Part shown: positions 43,982 through 53,052 of the stretch, piece after piece
How the letters are laid out: each line of letters opens with the position of its first letter
How positions within the stretch are numbered: position 1 is the stretch's first letter
NCBI GenBank assembly: GCA_026014735.1
Contig: JAOZHT010000001.1
Coordinates: 62,001-126,000, forward strand
Direction: 5' to 3'
Length of the DNA: 64,000 nucleotides
DNA from: Candidatus Bathyarchaeota archaeon
GTDB taxonomy: Archaea; Thermoproteota; Bathyarchaeia; Bathyarchaeales; Bathycorpusculaceae
Program-made: the position numbers and the translations under genes
Notes under the pieces: model-generated
The model's input: only the letters and a program-made list of their open reading frames with translations
The model's database searches: none
Told to the model about the DNA's origin: nothing

Positions 43982-45751
43982 TTACCTCAAACTTGCCTCC
44001 AATACCTCAAAATTCTCATGCATACGCTTCTCTAAATCATCCAGCGCCCCAACTTTATCGTTAGGTATGGAAGATTTCATGCGCATGATTTCATCCATTA
44101 CTGGAAGCTCGGTGACTTTGAAAATTGGTGCACCCTTGGTAACGACGTCCTCGGCTAGCCGATGGAAATCCACGATTATCTTCAACATCATGAATTGCTT
44201 CTGTGGGCTGCAGTAGGTGTCGATGGGGTCAAGCGCGTTCTGCTGAAGCATGGCGATGCGCAGGATGCGGGCGGTCTCCAGTACCAGCCGCTGCTTATCA
44301 GGCAACGCCTCGGGGCCAACTAGCTTAACGATGTTTTTAAGTTCATCTTCCGCCTGCAATATACGCATGGCTTCTTCGCGGTAGCTGTTCCATTTCTCGT
44401 TGACGTTTTTATGCCACCAGCCTGCAAGATCAGCGACGTAGCCGCTGTAACTCTGCATCCAGTTAATCGAGGGGTAATGGCGTGCATCCGCAAGCTCCGC
44501 ATCCAGCGCCCAGAAAACCCTTGTGAATCGTTTAGTATGTTGGGTGACGGGTTCGGAGAAGTCGCCGCCAGGAGGAGAAACCGCGCCGATGGCGCAGATG
44601 GAGCCCATTCGCTGGTCTGAGCCTAGGGTTTCGACGACGCCGGTGCGTTCGTAGAACTCGGCTAGTCGCGAGGGCAGATAGCTGGGGAAGCCTTCTTCAG
44701 CGGGCATCTCTTCGAGTCTGCCTGAGACTTCGCGGAGTGCCTCGGCCCATCTGCTGGTTGAATCCGCCATCAACGCGACTGCGTAGCCCATGTCACGGTA
44801 GTATTCGGCGATGGCTATGCCAGTGTAGATGCTGGCTTCACGCGCGGAAACGGGCATGTTGCTGGTGTTCGCGATTAGGATGGTGCGTTCCATCAGGGGA
44901 TGCCCCGTGACGGGGTCGATGAGTTTGGGGAAGCTATCGAGGACATCGACCATTTCGTTGCCGCGTTCACCGCAGCCCACGTAGATGACGATGTTGGCGT
45001 CTGACCACTTCGCCAGCTGCTGCTGAGTGACGGTTTTGCCCGCGCCGAAGGGTCCAGGGATAGCTGCGGAGCCGCCTTTAGCGATGGGGAAAAACGTGTC
45101 GATGACCCGCTGCCCCGTGATAAGCGGTGTGAAGGCGAAGAGGCGTTTGCTGTGGGGGCGGGGTTTGCGGACAGGCCACTTCTGCATCATTGTAAGCTCA
45201 GTTTGGGCGCCGTTGGCTTCCAGCGTGGCGATGCTTTCGGCGACTGTGTATTCGCCTTCAGCTGCGATTTTGAGGATTTTGCCTTGTGTACCGATGGGGG
45301 CAAGGATACGGTGCTCGACTATGTCGGTTTCTTGGACTGTGCCCAGTATGTCGCCGCCCACGACTTCGTCGCCGACTTTGACTTTGGGTGTGAACAGCCA
45401 TTTTTTGGTTCGGGAAAGCGCGGTTACTCCCCGGGCTTGCTTGATGAAGGCGCCGGTTATTTCCCGTAGCGTCTCAAGTGGACGCTGGATGCCATCGAAG
45501 GTGTTTCCCAAAAGGCCTGGTCCAAGCTCTACTGAAAGCGGGCTGCCTGTGCCGGTTGCGGGTTCTTCGAGTTTAAGGCCGGTGGTGTTTTGGTAAACTT
45601 GGATGGTTGCGTATTCGCCTTCGAGGCGGATGATTTCGCCGATTAAGCCTTCGTTGCCTACTTCGACCATCTCGTGCATGACGGCGTCTGACATGCCTTT
45701 GGCTTCGACGACGGGGCCTGCAACTCGGATAACGCTGCCTTTCGCGGTCAT
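43982..45751 (-). CDS. atpA: A-type ATP synthase subunit A (catalytic)
   Basis: 589 residues from ATG 45751, with GGAG upstream and one base after the subunit E stop; a longer reading from 45781 would add ten unconserved residues. Contains [12 protein letters not shown] start, the non-homologous bulge domain, Walker A GPFGAGKT, Walker B-type [17 protein letters not shown] and the [17 protein letters not shown] stretch. Hydrolyses or makes ATP in the A3B3 head. No intein is present. Confidence 0.96.
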   Translation of the reverse strand: MTAKGSVIRVAGPVVEAKGMSDAVMHEMVEVGNEGLIGEIIRLEGEYATIQVYQNTTGLKLEEPATGTGSPLSVELGPGLLGNTFDGIQRPLETLREITGAFIKQARGVTALSRTKKWLFTPKVKVGDEVVGGDILGTVQETDIVEHRILAPIGTQGKILKIAAEGEYTVAESIATLEANGAQTELTMMQKWPVRKPRPHSKRLFAFTPLITGQRVIDTFFPIAKGGSAAIPGPFGAGKTVTQQQLAKWSDANIVIYVGCGERGNEMVDVLDSFPKLIDPVTGHPLMERTILIANTSNMPVSAREASIYTGIAIAEYYRDMGYAVALMADSTSRWAEALREVSGRLEEMPAEEGFPSYLPSRLAEFYERTGVVETLGSDQRMGSICAIGAVSPPGGDFSEPVTQHTKRFTRVFWALDAELADARHYPSINWMQSYSGYVADLAGWWHKNVNEKWNSYREEAMRILQAEDELKNIVKLVGPEALPDKQRLVLETARILRIAMLQQNALDPIDTYCSPQKQFMMLKIIVDFHRLAEDVVTKGAPIFKVTELPVMDEIMRMKSSIPNDKVGALDDLEKRMHENFEVLEASLR

Positions 45752-45752
45752 A

Positions 45753-46370
45753 TTATGCAGCTCCGAAGAGTTGTTTTGCAACCGCCACTCGCAGCGCCGA
45801 TGTTAACTCGGCAAGTTTGTTGTCGAGTGTGGCGTCGTAGATTATTTTGCCGTCGCTGGTTTGGATTTTGCAGCCGCCGATGAAGTCTTCTTTTTCATTG
45901 GATAATTCAAGTTCACTGCCTATTTTCCCAGATATAGTTTTGAGCATGTCTGATGTTAACCAACCTTTGTCCTTTACGTTAACTTGAACTACAAGTTTTT
46001 TCTGCCCCATCCGCTGTGCGACAGCTTCTATTAGCCCTAAAAGGTAGCTGCTGTAGTTTTTGCTTTGAGCAAACTCTTTGAGTGCGGCGGTGGCTTTCTC
46101 GAAGGCTGCATCCACCAGTTGCTCTTTGGTTTGAAGCAACCGGTTGCGGGCTTCCACCTCTGCCACGGAGGCGATTTTGCGTTTCTCCACGTCCGCTTTC
46201 TCCTTTGCCTGGGCTACGGCGGCGCGGTAGCTCTCCCGGGCTTTATCGTTGGCTATTCGCAGGGTTTCTTTAGCTTCGGTTTGAGCTGCCAAAATCAGGG
46301 CTTCAGCTTCCTTTTGCACGTCGCCTATGACTTCGCTGGCGATTGCTGCAATTCCAGTTTTTACGCTCAT
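45753..46370 (-). CDS. atpE: A-type ATP synthase subunit E (peripheral stalk)
   Basis: 205 residues. Long charged N-terminal coiled coil (about 1-95, KEAEALILAAQTEAKETLR) and a C-terminal globular part ending IIYDATLDNKLAELTSALRV, as in the family. It forms the outer stalk with subunit H. Confidence 0.93.
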   Translation of the reverse strand: MSVKTGIAAIASEVIGDVQKEAEALILAAQTEAKETLRIANDKARESYRAAVAQAKEKADVEKRKIASVAEVEARNRLLQTKEQLVDAAFEKATAALKEFAQSKNYSSYLLGLIEAVAQRMGQKKLVVQVNVKDKGWLTSDMLKTISGKIGSELELSNEKEDFIGGCKIQTSDGKIIYDATLDNKLAELTSALRVAVAKQLFGAA

Positions 46371-46382
46371 GGGGTAGTCTCT

Positions 46383-46691
46383 CTACATTTTTATGCCTAA
46401 GATTTTGCCGATGGTATCCGACAGCTTCACGGTGTTCTTTGCGCCTTTGCTGCCGGGTAACTCTACAATCAAAGGGGTCACGCGTTCCTGCCGCACCCTA
46501 TCCACCTGTGCCTGTATAGCAGGCTCCAGGGCGAAGGCTTCGCTGAGGATAATTATGGCTACGTCACTGCGTTCCAGAGCCTGGTTTAAGGCGCGGATGG
46601 CTTCCTCAACCGAATTTGCCTCTGCCCCCTCGACGCCGACCAAGCGGAAGCCCGCAAGCATGTCACTGTCGCCTATTACGTAGCCAATCAT
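46383..46691 (-). CDS. atpF: A-type ATP synthase subunit F
   Basis: 102 residues: IGYVIGDSDMLAGFRLVGVEG start and DVAIIILSEAFA core are characteristic. Caps the lower end of the rotor stalk. ATG with AGGTGAC upstream. It is the first gene of the minus-strand block that contains E, A, B, D, UspA, the 51-residue gene and K, and starts only 56 bases from the divergent subunit I gene. Confidence 0.93.
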   Translation of the reverse strand: MIGYVIGDSDMLAGFRLVGVEGAEANSVEEAIRALNQALERSDVAIIILSEAFALEPAIQAQVDRVRQERVTPLIVELPGSKGAKNTVKLSDTIGKILGIKM

Positions 46692-46747
46692 GCCGTCACC
46701 TAATATAACTTTAAATGCTTGTTGGTAAGTTCAAAATACTGTTAAAA
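46692..46747. promoter_or_regulatory. Short bidirectional promoter between subunits F and I
   Basis: TAATATAACTTTAAA (46701-46715) is TATA-like on both strands. On the plus strand it lies about 40 bases before the ATG of subunit I at 46748; on the minus strand about 15-20 bases before the subunit F start. The two units would thus share one compact control region. Confidence 0.45.
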
Positions 46748-48796
46748 ATGTTGCGACCCGAAAGAATGACTTCGACATCCATTATATGTATAAAAAAAGA
46801 TGTTGAGTCCATCCTTGAAAAGTTAAGCGCATTTGGCGAGTTCCATATTGAGCCGTCGGCAAGTGATGAGGCAAGTCTGGGAGAATACAACCAGAGTATC
46901 CAAACCGTCGAGGAACGTCTGCTGGATGTCAAGGCGTTAACGGGTCAGATTGTTAAGGAAAAAACGGGTTTACTTGATTTATTTAAGGTAAAGCAGCCCA
47001 CGACTGTGGATGTGACAGCGGACAACTGGAGAAGCCTTCTTGAAGACACAAGCAAAAGCATACTGACGCTGAAAAAGGAAATCGCGGGCTTAAATGCTTC
47101 GCTGGAGAGTCTCAAAGGAAAAGCCGCTGAGCTAGTCCAGCTAAGAGACATGCTTGCTACGATGAATGAAATCGGCGTGGACCTTGCCAGCATCAACAAA
47201 TTCAAGCTGCTTCACGTTGACATGGTTAGATTGCCCGAAAAGAACCTGGAATCGTTTGAAACCGCCATCGACCAGCTGCCGCTGGAACTGCATAAGTGCT
47301 CGATGGTCGGCGACTTTATGTTTATACTCATCGCCATGCCCGCTAAGCACCGTGATGAAGTAGAAAAAATTCTTCATACCTACCATGCTGAAGTTTTCGT
47401 TTTGCCCTCTGAGCTTCCACCCGACGCAGGCGAAGCCCTCAAGTTGGTTAAGGCGCGTTTGCAAAGCAACTCGGAGGAGCAAAAGGAGCTTCAGGGCAGA
47501 CTGGATAAGCTGGGTGAAGAAAACAAGGGAAACCTCGCTGCGTGGACGGAGAGTAGCGAGAACATTTTGGAGCTGCTTAACGCAGAGAAAAAGATTCTGC
47601 AGTCAGGCAGGCTTGCCACCATCAAGGGCTTTGTTTCCCAGAAGAAGTATCCTGAACTCAAGCAAACCGTGCATGGGATGCTCAACGACCGAGTGCTGTT
47701 GCTGCCGGAGGGTTCAATGGAAGATGAGGAGGCGGCGCCGTCCAAGTTTAGGCATGGCCGCTTAGTGAGGCCCTTTGAAGAAATCACCAAGCTCTATGGC
47801 GTCCCCAAATACAACGAAGTTGATCCCACCCCGCTTATCGCCATCACTTTCCCAATTATCTTCGGGTTAATGTTTGCAGATTTCGGGCAGGGACTGGTGC
47901 TGTTTATCGGCGGCTTAACAGTGGGTATGCTAATTAAGAGCAATCAGGGCATGAAAAACACCTGTTTCATCGTTGCTGTCTGCGGTATAGGCGCTATGGC
48001 TGCGGGTTTAGTGTTCGGTGAATGCTTCGGCAGAGAACTTATCCCTGCTCTCTGGTTTAGTCCAGTGCCCCATGTGGCGGGCGGTGCAGAAGCGTTAGCG
48101 CATGCATCCACCACCGTGTTTAACTTCTTGATATTCGCGTTGATGGTGGGGGTTGTTCAGATCATTAGCGGCTTAATCATTGAAGGCGCCAACTTTGCCC
48201 TCAAGCACCAATACATCGATACCTTCCTTACGTCTGCGCCTAAAATCGGGTTCTACATCGGCGGCATCTGGCTCATCGCCACCTACCAGCTTGACTTCGC
48301 CGCTTGGCTTGCCGGACCCATTCTTGCCCCCATAATACCCTTCGCCATCTTGGTTGCGGGTAAACCTCTTTACTTGATGATAGCTAAACCCAAAGTAGCC
48401 CATGCAAGCGAGCATGCGGAAAGCGACACTTTCGTGGGCAGACTCTTTGAGGGCGGAGACTTCTTCACCAGTCTGCTTAGCAACACAATCTCTTATAGCC
48501 GTATTTTGGCGTTGCTGATGGCGCATTGGGCGCTGCTGCTGGTCACCTACACGGTTGCAGAGTTGATTGCGCCTGCGGGTTCAGGCATACTGGGCGTGGT
48601 ATTGGCGGGTGTCATCGTGGTTTTCGGCAACATCGCCGTTATGGCGTTGGAGGGCTTAATCGTGTTTATCCATACGCTTAGGCTGCACTTCTATGAGTGG
48701 TTCAGCAAATTCTATGGGGGCACAGGCGTCGAGTTTAAGGCGTTTAAGCAGAAATTCGTCTATACCAAGCTGACTTTCAAGAAAGAGAAGACTTAG
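46748..48796 (+). CDS. atpI: A-type ATP synthase subunit I (a-subunit, ion channel)
   Basis: 682 residues from ATG 46748, chosen because it begins MLRPERM as most archaeal homologues do; an ATG at 46715 would add 11 residues. The N-terminal half (to about 355) is soluble with coiled coils. The C-terminal half has about seven membrane segments, with PTPL..FPIIFGLMFADFGQGLVLF, SNTISYSRILALLMAHWALL (arginine of the ion path) and FIHTLRLHFYEWFSKFYGG. It is on the plus strand whereas all other synthase subunits are on the minus strand, and it ends tail to tail with subunit C, overlapping by 4 bases. Confidence 0.95.
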   Translation: MLRPERMTSTSIICIKKDVESILEKLSAFGEFHIEPSASDEASLGEYNQSIQTVEERLLDVKALTGQIVKEKTGLLDLFKVKQPTTVDVTADNWRSLLEDTSKSILTLKKEIAGLNASLESLKGKAAELVQLRDMLATMNEIGVDLASINKFKLLHVDMVRLPEKNLESFETAIDQLPLELHKCSMVGDFMFILIAMPAKHRDEVEKILHTYHAEVFVLPSELPPDAGEALKLVKARLQSNSEEQKELQGRLDKLGEENKGNLAAWTESSENILELLNAEKKILQSGRLATIKGFVSQKKYPELKQTVHGMLNDRVLLLPEGSMEDEEAAPSKFRHGRLVRPFEEITKLYGVPKYNEVDPTPLIAITFPIIFGLMFADFGQGLVLFIGGLTVGMLIKSNQGMKNTCFIVAVCGIGAMAAGLVFGECFGRELIPALWFSPVPHVAGGAEALAHASTTVFNFLIFALMVGVVQIISGLIIEGANFALKHQYIDTFLTSAPKIGFYIGGIWLIATYQLDFAAWLAGPILAPIIPFAILVAGKPLYLMIAKPKVAHASEHAESDTFVGRLFEGGDFFTSLLSNTISYSRILALLMAHWALLLVTYTVAELIAPAGSGILGVVLAGVIVVFGNIAVMALEGLIVFIHTLRLHFYEWFSKFYGGTGVEFKAFKQKFVYTKLTFKKEKT

Positions 48797-49845
48797 AATA
48801 GAAGCTGATTGCGGATGAGGTCAGGCTGCAATTCGCCGTCGATGCCCAACGCCACTGCACGCAGGTTATAGACTTCTGCTTCTTTTTGGGTGATAAACGC
48901 CAGCGGCATACCAATGTTAAAGGTGGTGGTTATGGTGCCGCTTTTAGCGTTTTTCAGTCTGGCTTCTTTGAAGGCACGCTCGGCGGCTGCCAGGATAACT
49001 TCGGGGGTGCCTTCCCTGCTGAAATATTCGCTGTAGCGGCTTGCAAGGGCAACCTTGTATGCTGCCTCAAAGTTCTGCGCGGAAAGGATAGCTTCTGCGA
49101 TGCTGCGGGTGAGGTTGAAGTAGTTTTGGGGTATGGCTAGGCGTAGCCAGTTGGAGTCGTAGTTGAGGTTTTTTGCGCGCAGCAGCGAAATCAGGATGTA
49201 GCCGTCGTTTTCGATGCTTGCGTAGATGTGTGCATGCGATTTTTCTCTGCGGGGCAGCTTCTGGTAGGCTTGGTAGAGGTGCTCGTAATAGAAGGCGTCG
49301 AGGAACACGTCAAGGCAGGTGGTTGAGCCGTTTTGGTTGTAGCTTTCCAGCCCCGAAGAAAGCGGAGCATAATAGGGGGTTTTCATGAAGCTATGCACCA
49401 GCGCAACCATCGTGGAGGCTTTAGCGGCTTCCTCAAAAACTAGGTACTTTTTGATGTGACAGGGCACAAAGGGGTAGAGCTTGGCGAGTTTCTGCTCCGC
49501 TGAAAGCTTGGCGACGGTGGCTTTCACCAGCAACTTGACATTCTCCACCTCAAAACGCAGCAGATACAGCTGCAGATAGTCGGTGGCGGCTTTGGGGGAG
49601 TACTTGATGATTTTTTTGTAGAGTTCAATTAGGTTCTCGTTGAATGCGCGTTCCAGTTTGCGTCCTGTGAATGGAGGCGTGATTTTGCTGATTTGCTCCT
49701 GGTAGGGTGTGTCGCGGAGCTGTGAGGCGAAGTCAGCGAGGTTTTTGCTGTCCGCCAAAATTTTGATTTTGGAGTCGGTGAGTAAATCGCCACGTTGCGC
49801 CCCAATTTTGGCAAGGACCGATGCGTAGCGGGTTGTCTGGGTCAG
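48793..49845 (-). CDS. atpC: A-type ATP synthase subunit C, probable non-AUG start
   Basis: Subunit C family helices are evident (LPRREKSHAHIYASIEND, SRYSEYFSREGTPEVILAAA). The first ATG/GTG/TTG in frame (TTG 49758) has no ribosome site and would remove the conserved N-terminus. The frame is open further upstream, encoding LTQTTRYASVLAKIGAQRGD and LLTDSKIKI, as expected for this family. The likely start is CTG at 49845, 6 bases after AGAGGA and 2 bases after the subunit H stop, giving 350 residues, the usual length; ATA at 49851 is the other option. Confidence 0.85.
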   Translation of the reverse strand: MTQTTRYASVLAKIGAQRGDLLTDSKIKILADSKNLADFASQLRDTPYQEQISKITPPFTGRKLERAFNENLIELYKKIIKYSPKAATDYLQLYLLRFEVENVKLLVKATVAKLSAEQKLAKLYPFVPCHIKKYLVFEEAAKASTMVALVHSFMKTPYYAPLSSGLESYNQNGSTTCLDVFLDAFYYEHLYQAYQKLPRREKSHAHIYASIENDGYILISLLRAKNLNYDSNWLRLAIPQNYFNLTRSIAEAILSAQNFEAAYKVALASRYSEYFSREGTPEVILAAAERAFKEARLKNAKSGTITTTFNIGMPLAFITQKEAEVYNLRAVALGIDGELQPDLIRNQLLF

Positions 49846-49847
49846 AT

Positions 49848-50159
49848 TTATTCCTCTAAAACCGCTTTAACAATCAAGGAAACAGCGCTGTCCATGCGCT
49901 GCATCGCTTGGGCTTTGAGTTCGGCGGCTTTCTGCTCGTTGGCATCCAGCAACTCGGCTCTGTGCTGGTTGGCTTCCGATACGGCTTTGCCGTAGATTTT
50001 AGCGGCTTCTTCTTCACCGTAGGCTTTGCTGTTAGCCATTAACTTGTCGGATTCCTGCTTTGATAGTAACGTGATGTTTTTTGCCCTCTCTTTGGCTTCA
50101 GACTGGATCTGCTCAGCCTGCGCTTCGATCTTTTTAAGTTCATCCCAAACCTTCTGCAT
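49848..50159 (-). CDS. atpH: A-type ATP synthase subunit H (peripheral stalk)
   Basis: 103 residues from ATG 50159 (GGTG site 9-10 bases upstream); an ATG at 50174 would add five residues. One long right-handed-coiled-coil type helix rich in K, E, A (IEAQAEQIQSEAKERAKNI), then a shorter second part ending SAVSLIVKAVLEE. Pairs with subunit E. First gene of the H-C transcript. Confidence 0.88.
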   Translation of the reverse strand: MQKVWDELKKIEAQAEQIQSEAKERAKNITLLSKQESDKLMANSKAYGEEEAAKIYGKAVSEANQHRAELLDANEQKAAELKAQAMQRMDSAVSLIVKAVLEE

Positions 50160-50186
50160 CGCTAACCACACCACATACCCTATAGC

Positions 50187-50369
50187 TTAAAGATGCAAAC
50201 ATAAGATTGTTACGGTAAACAACAACAAAACAGCAGCAAACACTACACCTGATACAAGAACAAAGCAGCAATGGCGAATCGCGCAAGTGGCATGAGGCAA
50301 CAGCGTGTGGTGACTTAGCCTTTTCTGTTTTTTAATCCTGCGTGAACGCTGGCTCTCTGTTGCTTGCAC
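50187..50369 (-). CDS. Doubtful 60-residue small membrane protein
   Basis: GTG start near the position where transcription from the TATA box at 50385-50393 should begin. Residues 1-35 are basic, residues 38-58 form one hydrophobic helix (SGVVFAAVLLLFTVTILCL). No ribosome site or family is visible, and the stop lies 28 bases before subunit H. It may simply be the leader of the atpH-atpC transcript. Confidence 0.25.
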   Translation of the reverse strand: MQATESQRSRRIKKQKRLSHHTLLPHATCAIRHCCFVLVSGVVFAAVLLLFTVTILCLHL

Positions 50370-50384
50370 AAATCTAAAGGCCCC

Positions 50385-50393
50385 TTTTATATA
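50385..50393 (-). promoter_or_regulatory. TATA box for the atpH-atpC transcript
   Basis: CTATATAAAAGG on the minus strand is a near-ideal archaeal TATA box. Transcription would start near 50363, giving a leader of about 200 bases before subunit H. A weaker box (TTTAAGCTATA) lies immediately before subunit H and may be an alternative. Confidence 0.5.
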
Positions 50394-50641
50394 GGCGGTA
50401 TATGGAAACGTATGCGCAGCCAGCAGAAGTTCTATCCATGCTAGATAGCGCTATGCAAGCACCACACTACTGAATCGCTGGCGCCGCTATAGGCAGTTGT
50501 GCCGCTGGCGTGAGGCGAGAGAAAAAATGTTTCGGCAATGAACACGTGCCCTTCTGTTGTTAAGTCAAGAAACTTTGACAAAGCTTAGTCAACATCTCTG
50601 GACAAGAACGCTTTTAACGCTAAAACGTTGAAAGAGTAAGT

Positions 50642-51994
50642 ATGGGAAAAGTGGCTGAGGGTATAGCTTTACTGCTTATACTTTGTTCCTTAATTGTGAC
50701 AGTTACTCAGTCTTTTGTCCTTCCCGCATATGCTCAACCAACATGGAATACGCATTTGGTCGACGATAAAGGTTGGAGCGGTTCCTTAGCAATAGACTCT
50801 TACGGTAACCCACATGTTCTATACAGTGACTTTTACGTTAACAACTCATACTATGAGACCATATATTTGAAATCGAACTATGTCGTCTGGGATGGCGCAA
50901 ACTGGAGTGCCCAATCCTTAGACCCGGCGATAATAAATGGAAACTTCGCACTCGATTCGAACAATCTTCCGCATATCATTTATCTTGATAACAACATTCT
51001 AAAGTATGCGTTTTTTAATGGTGACAACTGGATTTTTCAAACAATAGATTCATCGGCAACGAGTTTTTCTACGGTTTTAGACTCAAAAGGCAACCCTCAA
51101 ACAGTGTATACAACCTACGGCAATGGAATAAGCTATTTGAAATATGCGCACTTAGAAGGGTCAAGATGGAGTAATAAGGTTATTACGTATCTTAACACAA
51201 CAGGCCATGGTCACAAATCGGTCTCAATTGCTCTAGATTCAAGCGATAACCCACAAATTATTTACCTTGAAAATATTGATTATAATTTTGGGAAAAACGG
51301 TTTATGGTCAACTAATAATGTAAACTTTGTTGAACTTAGCGTTTCAAAATGGAGCATTAAAACTGTAGCTTCAAATGTCTCACAGATTTACAACGTAGCC
51401 GTTGACGCTACTGGTAAACCAAGCTTTTGTTATGTTCAAGATCAGAATTTTTCATATACGACAGATAATAGTTTCAGATTTGATTCATCGTTAAATTATG
51501 CAAATTGGGATGGGATTGTTTGGCATACTCAAGCTCTTGATTCTCCAAGTCTGAAGGATGGGTACAAAAATGGGCAAGCGTATTTACATTTAGATTCTTA
51601 CGATAATCCTCAGATTTTCTTCTACACCACTAACTACAGCAACCAAACACTAAGCAGTTTAATGTATCTGCAATGGACAGGGACAAACTGGGCTATTCAG
51701 AAACTTGGCAATTTCCCCAATATAGATGATTATTACGTGGACATGGCACAAATAGTTGATGTCGCCTTTGATTCCCGGGGAAACTTGAATTTGCTGTATG
51801 GTGGTGAGGTGGGAACTATACGTTCAGCCGCTGTTTTCGGACAATTAACCTATGCCAGCATAGAACTCCCCGGCTATACGCCAACCGTATTGTGGACCAC
51901 AATCGCTTTAATCATTCTGTCTGTTATCTTAGTTTTTGTGACGGCTTTGTTGCTTTTTAGAAGGCATCGGAAAACCGCAGGCTCCACGCAATGA
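50642..51994 (+). CDS. Secreted beta-propeller-like protein with C-terminal anchor
   Basis: 450 residues. Signal peptide at about 5-30 (ALLLILCSLIVTVTQSF, cut near AYAQP). Seven copies of a loose repeat with core LDS-x-x-NPQIIY (for example IALDSSDNPQIIYLEN, FALDSNNLPHIIYLDN, VAFDSRGNLNLLYGG) suggest a seven-bladed propeller. The C-terminus has a membrane helix (TIALIILSVILVFVTALLLF) and basic tail. Such proteins are anchored outside the cell; function unknown. A CTTTTAAC TATA-like box lies about 30 bases upstream of the ATG. Confidence 0.75.
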   Translation: MGKVAEGIALLLILCSLIVTVTQSFVLPAYAQPTWNTHLVDDKGWSGSLAIDSYGNPHVLYSDFYVNNSYYETIYLKSNYVVWDGANWSAQSLDPAIINGNFALDSNNLPHIIYLDNNILKYAFFNGDNWIFQTIDSSATSFSTVLDSKGNPQTVYTTYGNGISYLKYAHLEGSRWSNKVITYLNTTGHGHKSVSIALDSSDNPQIIYLENIDYNFGKNGLWSTNNVNFVELSVSKWSIKTVASNVSQIYNVAVDATGKPSFCYVQDQNFSYTTDNSFRFDSSLNYANWDGIVWHTQALDSPSLKDGYKNGQAYLHLDSYDNPQIFFYTTNYSNQTLSSLMYLQWTGTNWAIQKLGNFPNIDDYYVDMAQIVDVAFDSRGNLNLLYGGEVGTIRSAAVFGQLTYASIELPGYTPTVLWTTIALIILSVILVFVTALLLFRRHRKTAGSTQ

Positions 51995-52140
51995 CCTTTT
52001 CCGTACTATCGCGGGTTGGGTCAGGGGTGTATTGTTTGGTTTTTCACTTTGGTTCTGCCGGTGGTTTGATTTATCCACTAAAAGTTTTACGTTAAAAACG
52101 TCAAACCGCTCCGCAGCGACAGCATTCAAACAACCTTTGT

Positions 52141-52217
52141 TTTTATAAGGGGAGGGAGGTAGTGGTGGTGCAGCAGTTGCCGCTTCTATGTTGCTATAAA
52201 TAGAGGGGGGTAGAGGT
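52141..52217 (+). repeat. G-rich interspersed repeat, copy 2
   Basis: Matches copy 1 (36930-37006) over about 77 bp. It lies in the 369-base gap after the propeller gene, again about 150 bases downstream of a plus-strand gene. A proline-rich minus-strand reading across it (PPLPPSIYSN, PPLPPSPYKN) merely reflects the internal duplication and G-rich composition. A TTTATATC box for the next gene lies further on at 52304-52311. Confidence 0.8.
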
Positions 52218-52362
52218 GGCAGAGCAAGCGATAGGACGTTGCGTGCCCTGGCGCTTCTTCTTTTAGCTATAAAATGGTGCCTCATTGGGAAGGAGCGCGG
52301 TTTATATCGGTAGGGTTTACCTAGTGATTGAGCACTCCTCCCGGTGCATTGGGAAGTTTAGA

Positions 52363-53052
52363 ATGGCTGAGAACATTCGTGGCGCCGAGTTAACTGAGCA
52401 GAACGTGGTTGCTAAGGTAGCTGAGCTTATGGAGACGCTTGACCAGGTTAAGCAGTACAATGCGTTGACCTCTGCGCTTAAGAAATTCGCGCTCATCGTG
52501 GTGAGTTCTATCATTGTTTTTTTGGCTGTGGGCGCCAGCATCGGCTTTCTCAACCTGGTCGCGACGCTCGATAAGCCCCAGCTTTTCCTAACTGCCCTTC
52601 TGCTGCTGCTCATACCCATAGGCGGAATCTCGCTGGGCGTGGTTTTCATCAGAAAAAAAGTGAACTCTATCAAAACAGGGGAATGGAAAGGGGAACTATC
52701 CAGCGGTTTCCCGGCGGCGCTAAAAATCCTAACGGAACTCGACTGGGACAAAACCTTCGATGAAATCTCGATTGGCAGAGTCGGCTACGCCATATACAGT
52801 TTTCTTAAATTGATGGCGTATTGGATCATAAGCTTCTTTGCTATAGCGCTGGTAGGTAATGGGGTGGCGTTTATTTTTCTGCATGAGACGGGGGTGCTTG
52901 GGGGACCCGTTTTAGCGTTGATTTCGCTTCTGGTCGTGTATTTGCTGTTGCGCAAGGACTTCTCGAGGCGTTATCATCAAATCAGAACCTTAGATAATCT
53001 ACTTTGGGAGCTGCGGTGGTTTAGCGTTGAGCTTAGGCGAGCAGAGTTCTAA
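52363..53052 (+). CDS. Four-helix integral membrane protein of unknown function
   Basis: 229 residues from ATG 52363; the in-frame stretch back to 52285 is upstream of or near the expected transcription start and is not included. After a charged helical start (about 1-45), four hydrophobic segments occur in two pairs (about 50-75, 78-105, 150-175, 180-200), separated by a soluble loop, and a basic end. No family recognised. It overlaps the winged-helix gene by 26 bases, so the pair is co-translated and may form a membrane-sensing and DNA-binding couple. Confidence 0.7.
   Translation: MAENIRGAELTEQNVVAKVAELMETLDQVKQYNALTSALKKFALIVVSSIIVFLAVGASIGFLNLVATLDKPQLFLTALLLLLIPIGGISLGVVFIRKKVNSIKTGEWKGELSSGFPAALKILTELDWDKTFDEISIGRVGYAIYSFLKLMAYWIISFFAIALVGNGVAFIFLHETGVLGGPVLALISLLVVYLLLRKDFSRRYHQIRTLDNLLWELRWFSVELRRAEF

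Larger units (their letters stand above)
50160..50641. other. 482-base intergenic region upstream of atpH
   Basis: Holds a strong minus-strand TATA box (see 50385), a doubtful 60-residue frame on the minus strand (50187-50369, basic N-terminus and one hydrophobic helix, GTG start), two CGCTGGCG copies around 50477-50510, a small CTATC/GATAG hairpin near 50432-50450, and near 50560-50605 the overlapping inverted pieces GTCAA...TTTGAC...GTCAA. A TTTTAAC box precedes the gene at 50642. Nothing else recognised. Confidence 0.4.

Noticed and set aside
51929-52285. Proline-rich minus-strand frame (PPLPP repeats)
   Set aside because: It is produced by the G-rich interspersed repeat and the end of the neighbouring gene; repeats within it mirror the DNA repeat.
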